This document shows positions 17,387-26,932 of a stretch of 64,000 nt of DNA, piece by piece. Origin of the DNA: Microbulbifer elongatus (GTDB taxonomy: Bacteria; Pseudomonadota; Gammaproteobacteria; Pseudomonadales; Cellvibrionaceae). The stretch spans positions 1,176,001 through 1,240,000 of the forward strand of contig NZ_CP088953.1 in NCBI RefSeq assembly GCF_021165935.1, in the 5' to 3' direction. Made by a program: the position numbers and the translations under genes. Each line of letters opens with the position of its first letter. Position 1 is the stretch's first letter. Below the pieces are notes generated by a model. That model searched no databases, was not told the DNA's origin, and saw only the letters and a list, made by a program, of their open reading frames with translations.

Positions 17387-18550
17387 ATGGCGGTTAAATT
17401 GATGAAGGACCAGGATCTGGCGGGCAAGCGCGTTCTGATCCGCGAAGACCTGAATGTGCCGGTGAAGGACGGCGTAGTGACCTCCGACGCACGCATTCGC
17501 GCGGCACTGCCCACCATCAAGGCCGCTGTAGATGCCGGGGCCAAGGTCCTGCTGATGTCCCACCTGGGTCGTCCTACCGAAGGCGAGTATGCCGACGAGT
17601 TCTCGCTCGCGCCGGTGGCCACACACCTGGGGAAACTGCTGGGTAAAGAGGTGCCGGTCGTGAAAGACTGGCAGGGTGGCATTGAGCTGGCGGATGGCGA
17701 GGTCGCTTTGCTGGAGAATGTGCGCTTCAACCAGGGCGAGAAAAAAGACGACGAGGCGCTGGCCAAGCAATACGCGGCCTTGTGCGACATCTTCGTCATG
17801 GATGCCTTCGGTACCGCGCACCGTGCGCAGGCCTCCACCCACGGAGTGGCCAAGTTTGCTCCAGTGGCCTGTGCCGGTCGGCTGTTGGCCGCGGAGCTGG
17901 ATGCATTGGAAAAAGCCCTCGCCAACCCGGCGCGTCCGATGGTGGCCATTGTCGGTGGTTCCAAGGTATCCACCAAGCTTACCGTGCTCGAGAGCCTGTC
18001 GGACAAGGTGGACCAGCTCATCGTCGGTGGCGGTATCGCCAATACCTTCCTCGCTGCCAGTGGCAAGCCCGTTGGCAAGTCGCTGTGCGAACACGACCTG
18101 ATTGATACCGCCAAGAGTCTGATGCAGAAGTGCGATATTCCGGTGCCTACCGATGTGGTGACCGGCAAGGAGTTCAGTGAGACCGCGGCGGCGGAAACCA
18201 AACCGGCCGAGGCGGTGAGCGCAGACGATATGATTTTTGATATCGGCCCGGACTCGTCCGCGGCACTGGCGGGTATTCTCAAAAACGCCAAGACCATTAT
18301 CTGGAACGGCCCGGTGGGCGTATTTGAGTTTGATCAGTTTGGCGGTGGTACCGAGCGTCTGGCCAAGGCCATTGCCGAGAGCGACGCTTTCTCCATTGCC
18401 GGTGGTGGTGACACCCTGGCGGCGGTCGACAAATACGGCATCGCCGAGCAGGTTTCCTATATTTCTACAGGGGGTGGTGCTTTCCTCGAATACGTGGAAG
18501 GCAAGGTACTGCCGGCGGTGGCCATGTTGGAGAGCCGGTCTGCGGAATAA
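17387..18550 (+). CDS. pgk: Phosphoglycerate kinase
   Basis: A 387-aa phosphoglycerate kinase converting 1,3-bisphosphoglycerate and ADP to 3-phosphoglycerate and ATP in glycolysis/gluconeogenesis. Start ATG 17387 with AGAGGA upstream; the frame is open further upstream but that part is not conserved. Signatures: [12 protein letters not shown] at the N-terminus, [53 protein letters not shown], and the nucleotide-binding glycine-rich [10 protein letters not shown] near the end. Length is normal. It is followed by fba at 250 bp, the common glycolytic pairing; epd, often between or before them, is absent. Confidence 0.97.
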   Translation: MAVKLMKDQDLAGKRVLIREDLNVPVKDGVVTSDARIRAALPTIKAAVDAGAKVLLMSHLGRPTEGEYADEFSLAPVATHLGKLLGKEVPVVKDWQGGIELADGEVALLENVRFNQGEKKDDEALAKQYAALCDIFVMDAFGTAHRAQASTHGVAKFAPVACAGRLLAAELDALEKALANPARPMVAIVGGSKVSTKLTVLESLSDKVDQLIVGGGIANTFLAASGKPVGKSLCEHDLIDTAKSLMQKCDIPVPTDVVTGKEFSETAAAETKPAEAVSADDMIFDIGPDSSAALAGILKNAKTIIWNGPVGVFEFDQFGGGTERLAKAIAESDAFSIAGGGDTLAAVDKYGIAEQVSYISTGGGAFLEYVEGKVLPAVAMLESRSAE

Positions 18551-18614
18551 GGAGCCGTTCAGCGGAGTGAACAGCCACGCCGTGGCCTATCGCACCACGG
18601 CACCAGAGTAATGT

Positions 18615-18636
18615 GGGCGGCCAGTCACGGCCGCCC
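18615..18636 (+). terminator. Weak terminator or attenuator between pgk and fba
   Basis: gggcggcc / ggccgccc pair perfectly around a six-base loop, 64 bp after pgk. Only a short T-run follows (gttcagtttt), so read-through into fba is likely. The rest of the 249-bp gap shows no gene. Confidence 0.4.
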
Positions 18637-18799
18637 GGTTCAGTTTTAAGGTTGCGGCCGTTGCGGGGCGTAGCCGTATTCAGAATTAAAAAGAGATGCG
18701 ACCGAAGCTTCGCTTCAGGAATCGCACGACAAAGTGGGCTTCGTAAGAGGAACCCGCACACCCAATACCAGCTAAATTTCGACGAGAAAGGGTTTTTTC

Positions 18800-19864
18800 A
18801 TGGCTTTAATCAGCTTGCGTCAAATGTTGGACCACGCTGCCGAATTTGGATACGGCATCCCTGCGTTCAACGTCAACAACCTGGAGCAGATGCGCGCAAT
18901 CATGGAGGCGGCCGACGAGACCGATTCTCCGGTGATCGTGCAGGCCTCCGCCGGCGCGCGTAAATACGCAGGCGCTCCCTTCCTGCGCCATCTGATTCTG
19001 GCCGCGGTGGAAGAGTTTCCACATATTCCGGTAGTCATGCATCAGGACCACGGCACCAGCCCAGCGGTATGCCAGCGCTCCATTCAACTGGGCTTTAGCT
19101 CGGTGATGATGGATGGCTCGCTCATGGAGGACGGCAAGACGCCGGCGTCTTACGAGTACAACGTAGAAGTCACCAAACGGGCGGTGGAAATGGCCCACGC
19201 CTGTGGCGTGTCCGTAGAAGGTGAGCTGGGTTGTCTGGGTTCTCTGGAAACCGGCATGGCCGGTGAAGAAGACGGCGTTGGTGCCGAGGGTAAACTGTCC
19301 CACGACCAGCTGCTGACCGATCCGGAAGAAGCCGCAGACTTCGTCAAGAAAACCCAGGTGGATGCGCTGGCCATTGCCTGCGGTACCAGCCACGGTGCCT
19401 ACAAGTTCACCCGCCCACCCACCGGCGATATCCTGGCGATCGATCGCATCAAGGAAATTCATGCACGTATTCCCGACACCCACCTGGTCATGCACGGTTC
19501 TTCCTCTGTGCCGCAGGAGTGGCTGAAGGTGATCAACGAGTTTGGCGGTGAGATTCCGGAAACCTACGGCGTGCCGGTAGAGCAGATCTGCGAAGGCATC
19601 AAGCACGGTGTGCGCAAGGTGAATATCGACACCGATCTGCGCCTCGCCAGTACCGGCGCCGTGCGTCGCTTCCTGGCGCAGAACCCGTCCGAATTCGATC
19701 CGCGCAAGTTCCTCAAGGTCACCACCCAGGCCATGAAGGAAATCTGCATCGCCCGCTATGAAGCATTCAACGCAGCGGGCAATGGCAGCAAGATCAAGCC
19801 GGTCAGCCTGGAAACCATGTTCCAGCGTTACGAAAGCGGTGAGCTGGTTCCGAAGATCAATTGA
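18800..19864 (+). CDS. fba: Class II fructose-bisphosphate aldolase
   Basis: A 354-aa zinc-dependent class II aldolase, cleaving fructose 1,6-bisphosphate to two triose phosphates. Signatures: [23 protein letters not shown] (metal ligand histidine), [11 protein letters not shown] (metal/catalytic acid region), [14 protein letters not shown] and [13 protein letters not shown] (zinc histidines), and NIDTDLRLA (substrate loop). The length and ending match the long subtype also found in Calvin-cycle bacteria, though nothing else here suggests autotrophy. Same strand as pgk and ended by a strong terminator. Confidence 0.96.
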   Translation: MALISLRQMLDHAAEFGYGIPAFNVNNLEQMRAIMEAADETDSPVIVQASAGARKYAGAPFLRHLILAAVEEFPHIPVVMHQDHGTSPAVCQRSIQLGFSSVMMDGSLMEDGKTPASYEYNVEVTKRAVEMAHACGVSVEGELGCLGSLETGMAGEEDGVGAEGKLSHDQLLTDPEEAADFVKKTQVDALAIACGTSHGAYKFTRPPTGDILAIDRIKEIHARIPDTHLVMHGSSSVPQEWLKVINEFGGEIPETYGVPVEQICEGIKHGVRKVNIDTDLRLASTGAVRRFLAQNPSEFDPRKFLKVTTQAMKEICIARYEAFNAAGNGSKIKPVSLETMFQRYESGELVPKIN

Positions 19865-19881
19865 GATCGAATTCCAGCGAT

Positions 19882-19911
19882 AAAAAAGCGGGCATTGTGC
19901 CCGCTTTTTTT
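19882..19911 (+). terminator. Terminator of fba, possibly bidirectional
   Basis: A 13-bp stem aaaaaagcgggca / tgcccgctttttt with a TTG loop, 17 bp after fba and 20 bp before the stop of the convergent subtilase gene. It has a T-run in both directions. Confidence 0.88.
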
Positions 19912-19930
19912 ATGGGTGCTTTCATTCATT

Positions 19931-22486
19931 CTAGCGGGCGATGGGCTGCGGCTCCGCTGCAGGGTTCAGGTAGTCCGAGAAAAAGTTCAGATCACTGCGA
20001 TCCTCGCCCAGTGAGATGGTGGTCTCCGCATCCGGGTAATAGCCACAGGACTCGCCGGCTTCACACAGAATGCCATTGCCGTTGTGATCGGAGCCACTGA
20101 TAAGTCGGTATTGTCCCGCGGGTACTTCCGTAAAGCGGAAGAGGTAGGCACCGGTATCGCCCTCCAGGGGGACCTGCTCCAGCAGTGAGAAAGTGCCGGA
20201 CCCATCCGCACGATACAGTTGCAGGTACTGGCGGCCGGCACTTACCGAATCCGCCGCGGCGGCAACATGCTCGAGCCCTACCGGCAGGGAAAACTGGCGG
20301 GATTCGCCGAGTGGGAATACCACCGCCCCGGTATGTCTGCCATGGGGCAGTGCGCTGCGATCTACCCACACCGAGTATTGGCCGAAACCCTGTGCATCGA
20401 CGTTTTCCGGGGTGACCTGGACGATCCAGGGCTGGTCCGCGGAGGGTGTATCCACAATGACATTATCGCCTCCGCTGGTATCCGATATCTCCACCGTGAG
20501 CCTGCGGTAGCTGCCCGCAAAATCCAGGTGGCCGGGCTCCGCGTATACGCGCTGTTCCGGAGTCTGATTGGCGGAGAGCACCGCGGACTCCGCATCAATC
20601 AGGCCATGACCAAATTGCACGTCTCTGCCGGATTCGCCGATATCCCGGGTGAGCCTGCCTTCTGCCAGCAGTGCGTCCACATCATCCGGGGCAAGGGCCG
20701 GGTTGAGGGATTTCATCAGTGCGAGGGCGCCGGCTACATGGGGCGCCGCCATGGAGGTGCCCTGCAAATGGCGGTAGCTGGCGGTGTTGGTCACGGCTTC
20801 ATCGACATAGGTGCTGAGGATCCCGTCCTCGGCATTGATGCGGAGGTCCCCGCCGGGGGCCGCGATATCCACCCAGTCACCAAAATTACTGTAATAGGCA
20901 AGCTCGTCCGTGGCGTCGGTGGCGCTGACCGCAAGCACCCCGCGCAGCGCCGCCGGATAGGAAGGCGCCTCGGTCCCGTCATTCCCCGCCGCCGCCACGG
21001 CGATGAGACCAACGCTGCGCGCGGCGTCAATGGCATCCTGCAGAATCTGTGAATAACCGCTGCCGCCAAAACTCATGTTGATGATATCGGCACTGCGGGT
21101 GGGCAGGGCTCCAGATCCGTTGGCGAGCCCCGCGGCATACAGCACCGCCTGGGCGGCGTCGTAGCTGGTACCACCACCGACGCCGAGCACCCGCAACGGC
21201 ATGATCGAGGTGTTCCAGCCACTGCCGCTCACGCCCTCCGCATTGTCGGTGTCAGCCGCGGCGGTGCCGGCGACATGGGTGCCGTGCCAGGAACTTGCCG
21301 GGTTTTGGGCGAGGTCTCCCGGGTCCTCCGGATCGGGGTCCGGCCCGTCTCCGTCCCGTGCCCGCTGCGGGTCGCTGATCAGGTCGTAACCCTCCCGTAT
21401 CTTGTCGGCGAGATCCGGGTGAGCGCTGAAAATACCGGTATCAAGCACCGCGATCACGATATCGCTATTGCTTTCGCTCAGGCTCCAGGCGGCGGGCAGC
21501 TCAATACTGCGGTAGTGCCACTGGCGCAGGTACAGGGGGTCGTTGGGAGTGGCGCTGCGTTGATACAGGAAATTGGGCTCGACGCGCAGTGTATCGCTTT
21601 GTGCGAGCAGGGATTTGCGCGCGTACAGCAGTTGCAGACGCTGCAGAATCGTACCGTTGAGTCCGGTGTGAAGTGCGCCCGCTACGGCCAGTGCATCGTC
21701 CAGTATCTCTGCGGGCAGTGTCTCACGCTGCCAGCCTTGTGGGGTGTCTCCGCCCCGCTGAACCAGCAGTTCACCGGCCACCATCGGGTTGGCCACGGAG
21801 GGGCTACTGTGGCTGTGAGACAGCCCCTGCCGGTCCAGGCGCAGGGTGTACTGGCTGTATCCGCGCGCGGCATTTACCCGCAACAGGAAATCCCCGCTGT
21901 GTGGCACGGTGAGGGATTCGAATTCGTCGATATCAGTACTGGAGGCAATAGGCTCGGCGGGGTCTTCCTGGCTATACAGGAACAGATCCAGGTCGTTCTG
22001 CAGCGGCAGCAACTTCTGGTGTCGATGGATTTGCAGTAGCACCTGTGTACCAGCTTGTGCGGAGATGGCAAACCAGTCATCGGGGTCTGCCTGGTCGCGA
22101 AAACGGCCGGTAGACGCACCGGTAGCCGAGCTGGCGACAAACCCGCCCAACAGCGCCGGTACCGCCAGTGGTTGTGCTTCGGCTGCGCGGTTGTTCGCCT
22201 GTGCGTGGGCAAATTCATCGTTGCTGTCCCCGTCGCTGCCGGAAAAAGGCCGCGCCTGAATACGACCGGCGAGGACGAAGGGGCCGGCGTCGCCACCGCT
22301 GGAAGAGCTTGCCGATGAACTGCCAGAGGAGCTGCCGGAAGAGCTGCCGGAAGAGCTGCTGGAGGAACTGCTGGAGGAACTGCCGGTTGTGCCCCCGGGG
22401 GCGCCGCCGCTGTCGGAACCACCGCCACCGCAGGCAGCGAGAAAGAGGGTCAGTGCAAATGTGGATGTCAGGCGTGTCTTTGTCAT
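19931..22486 (-). CDS. Subtilisin-like lipoprotein protease with polyserine linker
   Basis: An 851-aa S8 protease anchored as a lipoprotein (lipobox LFLAAC, C19). A Gly-rich stretch and a nearly pure serine linker (36-63) follow, a hallmark of Cellvibrionales surface enzymes. Residues ~130-215 resemble a pre-peptidase C-terminal domain placed N-terminally (ADPDDWFAISAQAGTQVLLQ, DLDLFLYS), then a propeptide-like region. The catalytic domain has D349 (VIAVLDTG), H401 (SSWHGTHVAG) and S578 (LQGTSMAAPHVAG). The ~200-residue C-terminal part contains beta-rich modules, one calcium-like (SDHNGNGILCEAGE). ATG 22486 is chosen for the lipobox; the Shine-Dalgarno is weak. It likely sits on the outer membrane surface. 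Confidence 0.92.
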   Translation of the reverse strand: MTKTRLTSTFALTLFLAACGGGGSDSGGAPGGTTGSSSSSSSSSSSGSSSGSSSGSSSASSSSGGDAGPFVLAGRIQARPFSGSDGDSNDEFAHAQANNRAAEAQPLAVPALLGGFVASSATGASTGRFRDQADPDDWFAISAQAGTQVLLQIHRHQKLLPLQNDLDLFLYSQEDPAEPIASSTDIDEFESLTVPHSGDFLLRVNAARGYSQYTLRLDRQGLSHSHSSPSVANPMVAGELLVQRGGDTPQGWQRETLPAEILDDALAVAGALHTGLNGTILQRLQLLYARKSLLAQSDTLRVEPNFLYQRSATPNDPLYLRQWHYRSIELPAAWSLSESNSDIVIAVLDTGIFSAHPDLADKIREGYDLISDPQRARDGDGPDPDPEDPGDLAQNPASSWHGTHVAGTAAADTDNAEGVSGSGWNTSIMPLRVLGVGGGTSYDAAQAVLYAAGLANGSGALPTRSADIINMSFGGSGYSQILQDAIDAARSVGLIAVAAAGNDGTEAPSYPAALRGVLAVSATDATDELAYYSNFGDWVDIAAPGGDLRINAEDGILSTYVDEAVTNTASYRHLQGTSMAAPHVAGALALMKSLNPALAPDDVDALLAEGRLTRDIGESGRDVQFGHGLIDAESAVLSANQTPEQRVYAEPGHLDFAGSYRRLTVEISDTSGGDNVIVDTPSADQPWIVQVTPENVDAQGFGQYSVWVDRSALPHGRHTGAVVFPLGESRQFSLPVGLEHVAAAADSVSAGRQYLQLYRADGSGTFSLLEQVPLEGDTGAYLFRFTEVPAGQYRLISGSDHNGNGILCEAGESCGYYPDAETTISLGEDRSDLNFFSDYLNPAAEPQPIAR
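22298..22381 (-). repeat. Polyserine-coding 12-nt repeat tract
   Basis: Short GC-rich units of about 12 nt built from TCC, AGC, AGT and GGC codons encode the serine linker of the subtilase. Mixed serine codons show that the amino-acid sequence, not simply the DNA, is conserved. Units may vary in number by slippage. Confidence 0.7.
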
Positions 22487-22601
22487 GGCAGCAGGCTGTC
22501 GGCTCGTGTTACCGGATGCTCCCAAATTCTGTTCGCCGCCTCAAGGGAGTCTGTCGCAGACTGGGGATGGCGCAGGGGGGGAAATGCAGTACCATTGAGT
22601 C

Positions 22602-23579
22602 ATGGATCTGCTCAAAGATTTCAATGCCGTAGATACCAGCCCGGTCATACACCGGCCGGACTATTCGGCGCTGCGCAGCCAGCTGCCGGCACTGGATTTC
22701 TGCTGCGCTCAGCCCCTGCCGGAGTCGGTAATCTCCTACCGCAACTTCTATCGCCTGAATTTTGCCGAAGCCACCGGGACCGGAATCGGCACCTTCAACT
22801 CTGCCGGTTTTGAACTGGTTGCCCAGTACTGGCGGGTAGCCAACCCCAAGGGCACGCTGTTTATCTGTCACGGGTATTTTGATCACACCGGCATTTACGG
22901 TTCTGCCATCCGCTTTGGTCTGGAGCGCGGCTACAACGTAGTGGCGGTGGATTTTCCTGGACACGGCCTGTCCAGTGGCGAGCCCGTAGCCATTGATACC
23001 TTCATGCAGTATCGGGAAGTTCTGGAAGCGTTGCTGAGCCGGGCCAGAGAAAAAATGCCGGAGCCCTGGCATGCCATGGGGCAGAGCACTGGCGGGGCCA
23101 CTCTGCTGGCGTATCTTCAGTTCAGCCATTGGCAACCGTTTGACAGGGTCATGCTGCTCGCGCCCCTGGTGCGGCCGGCCAACTGGCATCTGCGCAAGTG
23201 GATGTTTTACCTTGGGCGCTTCCTGTTGCCGCACCCCAGCCGCGGCTTCAACATCAACACGCACGATGCAGAGTTTGCTCGCCGCCAGGCCCACCGCGAT
23301 CCACTGCAGTCGCCGGTGATGTCGATTCGCTGGTTGGGGGCTATGGTGGACTGGTTGAAGTTGTTTCCGAAATCCAGCCGCAATCCAAAATCCATACTGG
23401 TGGTTCAGGGCACCGACGATAAGACGGTGGACTGGCGCTACAATATGGGGGTGATTGGCGATCGTTTCCCCAACAGCAAACGGGTGATTGTGCGCGGCGC
23501 GCGCCACCAGATGATCAATGAAACCCAGCCCTACCGTCAGCGTATTCTCGCTGCCCTCGACGAGTGGCTATCCCAGTAG
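22602..23579 (+). CDS. Alpha/beta-hydrolase, lysophospholipase-like
   Basis: A 325-aa alpha/beta hydrolase without signal peptide. After a ~70-residue N-terminal extension come the oxyanion strand FICHGYFDHTGIYG, VVAVDFPGHGLSSGEP, the nucleophile elbow AMGQSTGGATLL (S162), an acidic residue in VVQGTDDKTVDW (D272 or D273) and the histidine in VRGARHQMINE (H302). The set matches serine esterases and lysophospholipases of the monoacylglycerol-lipase type. The substrate is unknown. Start at ATG 22602 has a weak Shine-Dalgarno. It diverges from the subtilase gene with 115 bp between. Confidence 0.85.
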   Translation: MDLLKDFNAVDTSPVIHRPDYSALRSQLPALDFCCAQPLPESVISYRNFYRLNFAEATGTGIGTFNSAGFELVAQYWRVANPKGTLFICHGYFDHTGIYGSAIRFGLERGYNVVAVDFPGHGLSSGEPVAIDTFMQYREVLEALLSRAREKMPEPWHAMGQSTGGATLLAYLQFSHWQPFDRVMLLAPLVRPANWHLRKWMFYLGRFLLPHPSRGFNINTHDAEFARRQAHRDPLQSPVMSIRWLGAMVDWLKLFPKSSRNPKSILVVQGTDDKTVDWRYNMGVIGDRFPNSKRVIVRGARHQMINETQPYRQRILAALDEWLSQ

Positions 23580-23610
23580 CTTTGCTGTCTGTCCTGCCCT
23601 GCCAAACGTC

Positions 23611-24552
23611 TTACAACGCGGCCCTGCGCATTTTCTGCCGCTTCTGCCGCTGTACCAGCGCGTCCGCGGAGTAAAACGCAAGGGCGGTCCACACGAACAG
23701 GAAGGTCACCAGTTTGGCCTGATCGAACGGCTCGTGGTACAGCAGCACCGCGAAAAAGAACATTAATGTCGGTCCGAGATACTGCAGGAAGCCCAATGTG
23801 GAAAGATTGAGACGGCGCGCCGCAATATTGAACAGCAGCAACGGTGTCAGGGTAACCGGACCGGCCAGCAGTAACAGCCCGTTCAGTTGCCACGAATTAT
23901 TCATCAGGTTGCTGGTGGGGCTGGTGGTCCAGAACAGGAAGCCCACCGCCAGGGGCAGCATCAACAGGGTTTCCACCGTGAGGCCCGTCAGGCTGTCCAC
24001 CGGCGTCTGCTTGCGCACCAGACCGTAGAACCCGAAGGTGATCGCAACCCCCAGAGCCACCAGGGGCAGCCGCCCGAACTGCCACAGCTCATAGCCGATG
24101 CCCACCGCCGCCAGCAATACCGCCAGCCACTGCAGTGGCCGTAGCTTTTCGCCCAGCACCAGTACACCCAGCAGCACGCTGATCAGTGGATTGATGTAGT
24201 AGCCAAGGCTCGCATCCAGCAGGTGATTATTGGTCACCGACCAGATAAATATCAGCCAGTTGGTGCTGATCAGTGCGGTGGAAAGTAATAGTGCCAGCAG
24301 CGTCCTGCGCGAGCAGAACACCGCGCGCACACTGCGCAGCTTTCCCAGCACCGCCAACAGTGCAATGGCCAGCAGCCATGACCAGATGCTGCGGTGGGCG
24401 AGAATCTCGGGGGCATCGAGATGCTCCAGCAGCTTGAAATACAGCGGTGCAAATCCCCACAGGAGGTAGGCGCCGAGGCCAGCCAGTAATCCTGCGGCAG
24501 CGGAGTCGGAACGTTGGGTTTCTACAGCCTGGTGTTGCACTGGGGGATTCAC
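23611..24552 (-). CDS. rarD: EamA-family transporter RarD
   Basis: A 313-aa membrane protein with ten helices and two EamA repeats, matching RarD (chloramphenicol-sensitive protein family). Motifs: YLLWGFAPLYFKLL, APEILAHRSIWSWLL, NWLIFIWSVTNNHLLDASLG, YYINPLISVLLGVLVLGEKL, and the second repeat near LGFLQYLGPTLMFFFAVLLY. Its export substrate is not established for any member. Start is GTG 24552, with a poor Shine-Dalgarno. It is preceded by the serA terminator, so it is probably transcribed on its own. Confidence 0.9.
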   Translation of the reverse strand: MNPPVQHQAVETQRSDSAAAGLLAGLGAYLLWGFAPLYFKLLEHLDAPEILAHRSIWSWLLAIALLAVLGKLRSVRAVFCSRRTLLALLLSTALISTNWLIFIWSVTNNHLLDASLGYYINPLISVLLGVLVLGEKLRPLQWLAVLLAAVGIGYELWQFGRLPLVALGVAITFGFYGLVRKQTPVDSLTGLTVETLLMLPLAVGFLFWTTSPTSNLMNNSWQLNGLLLLAGPVTLTPLLLFNIAARRLNLSTLGFLQYLGPTLMFFFAVLLYHEPFDQAKLVTFLFVWTALAFYSADALVQRQKRQKMRRAAL

Positions 24553-24571
24553 TTTGTCGGAGACACTGGAA

Positions 24572-24610
24572 AAAAGAAACCCGGACAGCGCGCAACGCTG
24601 GTCCGGGTTT
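24572..24610 (-). terminator. Terminator of serA
   Basis: A long hairpin (aaacccggac with gtccgggttt, continued by agcg/cgct) followed on the minus strand by a T-rich run. It lies 50 bp past serA and 20 bp before rarD. Confidence 0.8.
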
Positions 24611-24660
24611 CAGAAAGTGTAACAGACCTCGGCGAGGCCTGTCAGAAGTGGTGGCGGCGA

Positions 24661-25893
24661 TCAGAAAAGGACGCGGCAGCGCAGAGTGCCGGGAATATTC
24701 TTCAGTTTTTCCAGGGCCAGGTCCGAGTATTCCGCGTCCACATCAATCACCACGTAACCGACGGACTCATTGGTCTGCAGGAACTGCGCGGAGATGTTGA
24801 TGCCGTTATCGGAGAATACCTGGTTAATGGCGCCGAGCACGCCGGGCACGTTCTTGTGGATGTGCAGCAGGCGATGGGCACCCACGTGACCGGGCAGCGC
24901 TACTTCCGGGAAGTTCACCGAGCTGGTGGTGGTGCCGTTATCGGAGTAGAGCGCCAGCTTGTCAGATACTTCCACGCCGATGTTTTCCTGGGCCTCTACC
25001 GTAGAGCCGCCTACGTGTGGGGTCAGCAGGGCGTTGTCGAGACCGCGCAGGGGCGACTGGAACTCGTCGTCGTTACCACGGGGCTCTACCGGGAACACGT
25101 CGATGGCGGTGCCGGCCAGGTGACCGCTCTTCAGCGCTTCCGCCAGGGGCTCGATTTCCACCACGGTGCCGCGGGAAGCATTGAGCAGGATTGCGCCTTT
25201 CTTCATCTTGGCGATCTGATCGGCCCCGATCATCCACTTGGTGGAGGGCAGTTCGGGTACGTGCAGGGAAACCACATCGGACTGTGCCAGCAGTTCATCC
25301 AGGCTGTTCACCTGACTGGCGTTACCCAGCGGCAGTTTGGTGACCACGTCAAAGAAGATCACGCGCATGCCGATGCCTTCCGCCAGCACCGAGGTCTGGG
25401 AGCCGATGGCACCGTAACCGATAATACCCAGAGTCTTGCCGCGGGCCTCAAAGGAGCCCACCGCAGACTTCTGCCAGCCGCCCCGGTGGCAGACCATATT
25501 CTTTTCGGGAATACCGCGCAGCAGCATGATGGCCTCGGCGATCACCAGTTCAGCTACGCTTCGGGTATTGGAATAGGGGGCGTTGAATACAGCGATGCCC
25601 AGGTCGGTGGCGGCTTCCAGGTCAACCTGGTTGGTGCCGATACAGAAACAGCCCACGGCGATCAGTTTGTTGGCGCTTTCCAGCACCTTGCGCGTCAGTT
25701 GGGTACGCGAGCGAATACCGATAAAGTGCGCATCGGCGATCTTCTCAATCAGCTGGTCTTCCGGCAGGGCGGTCTTGATGTACTCGACGTTGGTGTAGCC
25801 GCGGGAACTCAGCAGGTCCACGGCGGACTGGTGCACGCCTTCCAGTAGCAGGATTCGGATTTTGTCTTTTTGAAGAGAAATCTGAGGAGCCAT
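24661..25893 (-). CDS. serA: D-3-phosphoglycerate dehydrogenase
   Basis: A 410-aa NAD-dependent dehydrogenase oxidising 3-phosphoglycerate, the first step of serine synthesis. Start ATG 25893 gives the same length as E. coli SerA, and the N-terminus (ISLQKDKIRILLLEGVHQSA) aligns closely with it. Motifs: GCFCIGTNQVDL, APYSNTRSVAELV, the Rossmann GIIGYGAIGSQ, INASRGTVVEIEPLAEAL, and the catalytic histidine in LLTPHVGGSTVEAQENIG. The C-terminal ACT domain (~340-410, HIHKNVPGVLGAINQVF) implies feedback regulation by serine. Confidence 0.96.
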   Translation of the reverse strand: MAPQISLQKDKIRILLLEGVHQSAVDLLSSRGYTNVEYIKTALPEDQLIEKIADAHFIGIRSRTQLTRKVLESANKLIAVGCFCIGTNQVDLEAATDLGIAVFNAPYSNTRSVAELVIAEAIMLLRGIPEKNMVCHRGGWQKSAVGSFEARGKTLGIIGYGAIGSQTSVLAEGIGMRVIFFDVVTKLPLGNASQVNSLDELLAQSDVVSLHVPELPSTKWMIGADQIAKMKKGAILLNASRGTVVEIEPLAEALKSGHLAGTAIDVFPVEPRGNDDEFQSPLRGLDNALLTPHVGGSTVEAQENIGVEVSDKLALYSDNGTTTSSVNFPEVALPGHVGAHRLLHIHKNVPGVLGAINQVFSDNGINISAQFLQTNESVGYVVIDVDAEYSDLALEKLKNIPGTLRCRVLF

Positions 25894-26059
25894 ATCGAGT
25901 CTCTTGGCCGAGCGCGGTGATGATTTCATCGCGGCATGATTGCAAACAAAGGGCGAAAGCCAGTGGGGTATCGCCGGGGTCCCGACGAGGGCGGCATCAT
26001 ACCATAAGGGCTTTGCAAAGCTTTATACGCAATTTTTATCCTAGTTATCGAATCTGGTT

Positions 26060-26722
26060 ATGTATAAGCACACTTTCACCTGTAACTCTCCAGTCGACCT
26101 TCCCCCGGGAAAGATCCTTTGTGTCGGTCGCAACTATGCGGCTCATGCGGAGGAGCTGAACAACCCGGTTCCGGAGGAGCCGCTGTTGTTTATCAAGCCG
26201 TCTACGGCGGCGGTACCCATGGCGGAGCCGATCCATTTGCCGCGGGGCCGGGGCAGTTGCCATTTCGAGGGGGAGCTGGCGCTGTTGATTGGCGCGCGGC
26301 TGACCGACGCCAATCCCGCCGATGTGCCACCGGCGATTGCTGGTCTTGGCCTGGCCCTGGACCTGACCTTGCGTGAGCTGCAGTCGGACCTGAAGAAGCA
26401 GGGGCAACCGTGGGAGAAGGCCAAAGCCTTCGACGGCGCCTGCCCGCTTTCGCCATTTGTGAAGCTGGATTGGTTGCCGGACTGGGACAATCTCACCTAC
26501 ACCCTGTGGCTGAACGATGAGATCCGCCAGCGGGGTAAATCCAATCATATGCTGACGCCGATTCTGGATTTAGTGGCTTATATCAGTAGTTATTTCACGC
26601 TGTTGCCGGGGGATGTGGTTTTGACTGGCACGCCTGCTGGAGTGGGAGAGTTGCAGGTTGGGGATAGGGTTGTGATGGGGTTGGAGGAGGATTGGCTGCG
26701 GTGTGAGACTGCAGTGGTTTGA
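26060..26722 (+). CDS. Fumarylacetoacetate hydrolase family protein (YcgM-like)
   Basis: A 220-aa metal-dependent hydrolase or decarboxylase of the FAH family. Motifs: KILCVGRNYAAHAEEL, PLLFIKPSTA, CHFEGELALLIG (metal-binding acidic residues), LALDLTLRELQ, KAFDGACPLSP, and GDVVLTGTPAGVGELQVGD. It closely resembles the YcgM group with activity on acylpyruvates or oxaloacetate tautomers. It has a weak Shine-Dalgarno. The adjacent 333-bp gap carries two mosaic hairpin elements. Confidence 0.88.
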   Translation: MYKHTFTCNSPVDLPPGKILCVGRNYAAHAEELNNPVPEEPLLFIKPSTAAVPMAEPIHLPRGRGSCHFEGELALLIGARLTDANPADVPPAIAGLGLALDLTLRELQSDLKKQGQPWEKAKAFDGACPLSPFVKLDWLPDWDNLTYTLWLNDEIRQRGKSNHMLTPILDLVAYISSYFTLLPGDVVLTGTPAGVGELQVGDRVVMGLEEDWLRCETAVV

Positions 26723-26752
26723 TTGCCAGTTTCGGGGTATTGGTTTTGTGGC

Positions 26753-26864
26753 GCCCGAGCACTGGGTATTCGTTTTCGGAACCGCTGTGAATACGTCCCT
26801 GTACGCTGCGTCGCAAACATCCCTGTTTGCGACGCTTCCGAAAACGAATACCCAGCACTCGGGC
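26753..26864 (+). repeat. Mosaic hairpin element, type B, copy 1
   Basis: A 112-bp element. Arms 26753-26780 and 26837-26864 pair in 26 of 28 positions; the only mismatch is a tandem CA/CA site beside CTGGG. The core has hairpin 1 with TAC-GTCCCT-GTA and hairpin 2 with an 11-bp perfect stem GCGTCGCAAAC (26808-26818) around loop ATCCCT. The outer arm contains AGCACTGGG, shared in form with the other B copies; inner arm sequence is unique. It is the left half of a composite unit with 26933-27046. No coding capacity seen. Confidence 0.85.
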
Positions 26865-26932
26865 TTAGCATTTGAGAGCTAAGCCCAGAACAAGCTAATG
26901 GAAATTGTTCGGGAGATTTGGTCCGACGCGAA

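Noticed and set aside
22298..22381. A CRISPR-like or minisatellite array
   Set aside because: It lies in frame inside the subtilase gene and encodes its serine linker, with codon variation that preserves serine.
24514..25848. A 444-codon plus-strand open frame opposite serA
   Set aside because: It mirrors serA exactly, has compositionally odd protein (many Gly/Gln/His), and no family motif. Long antisense frames are expected in GC-rich DNA. The same holds for 28015-29037, 30060-30923 and 32619-33881.
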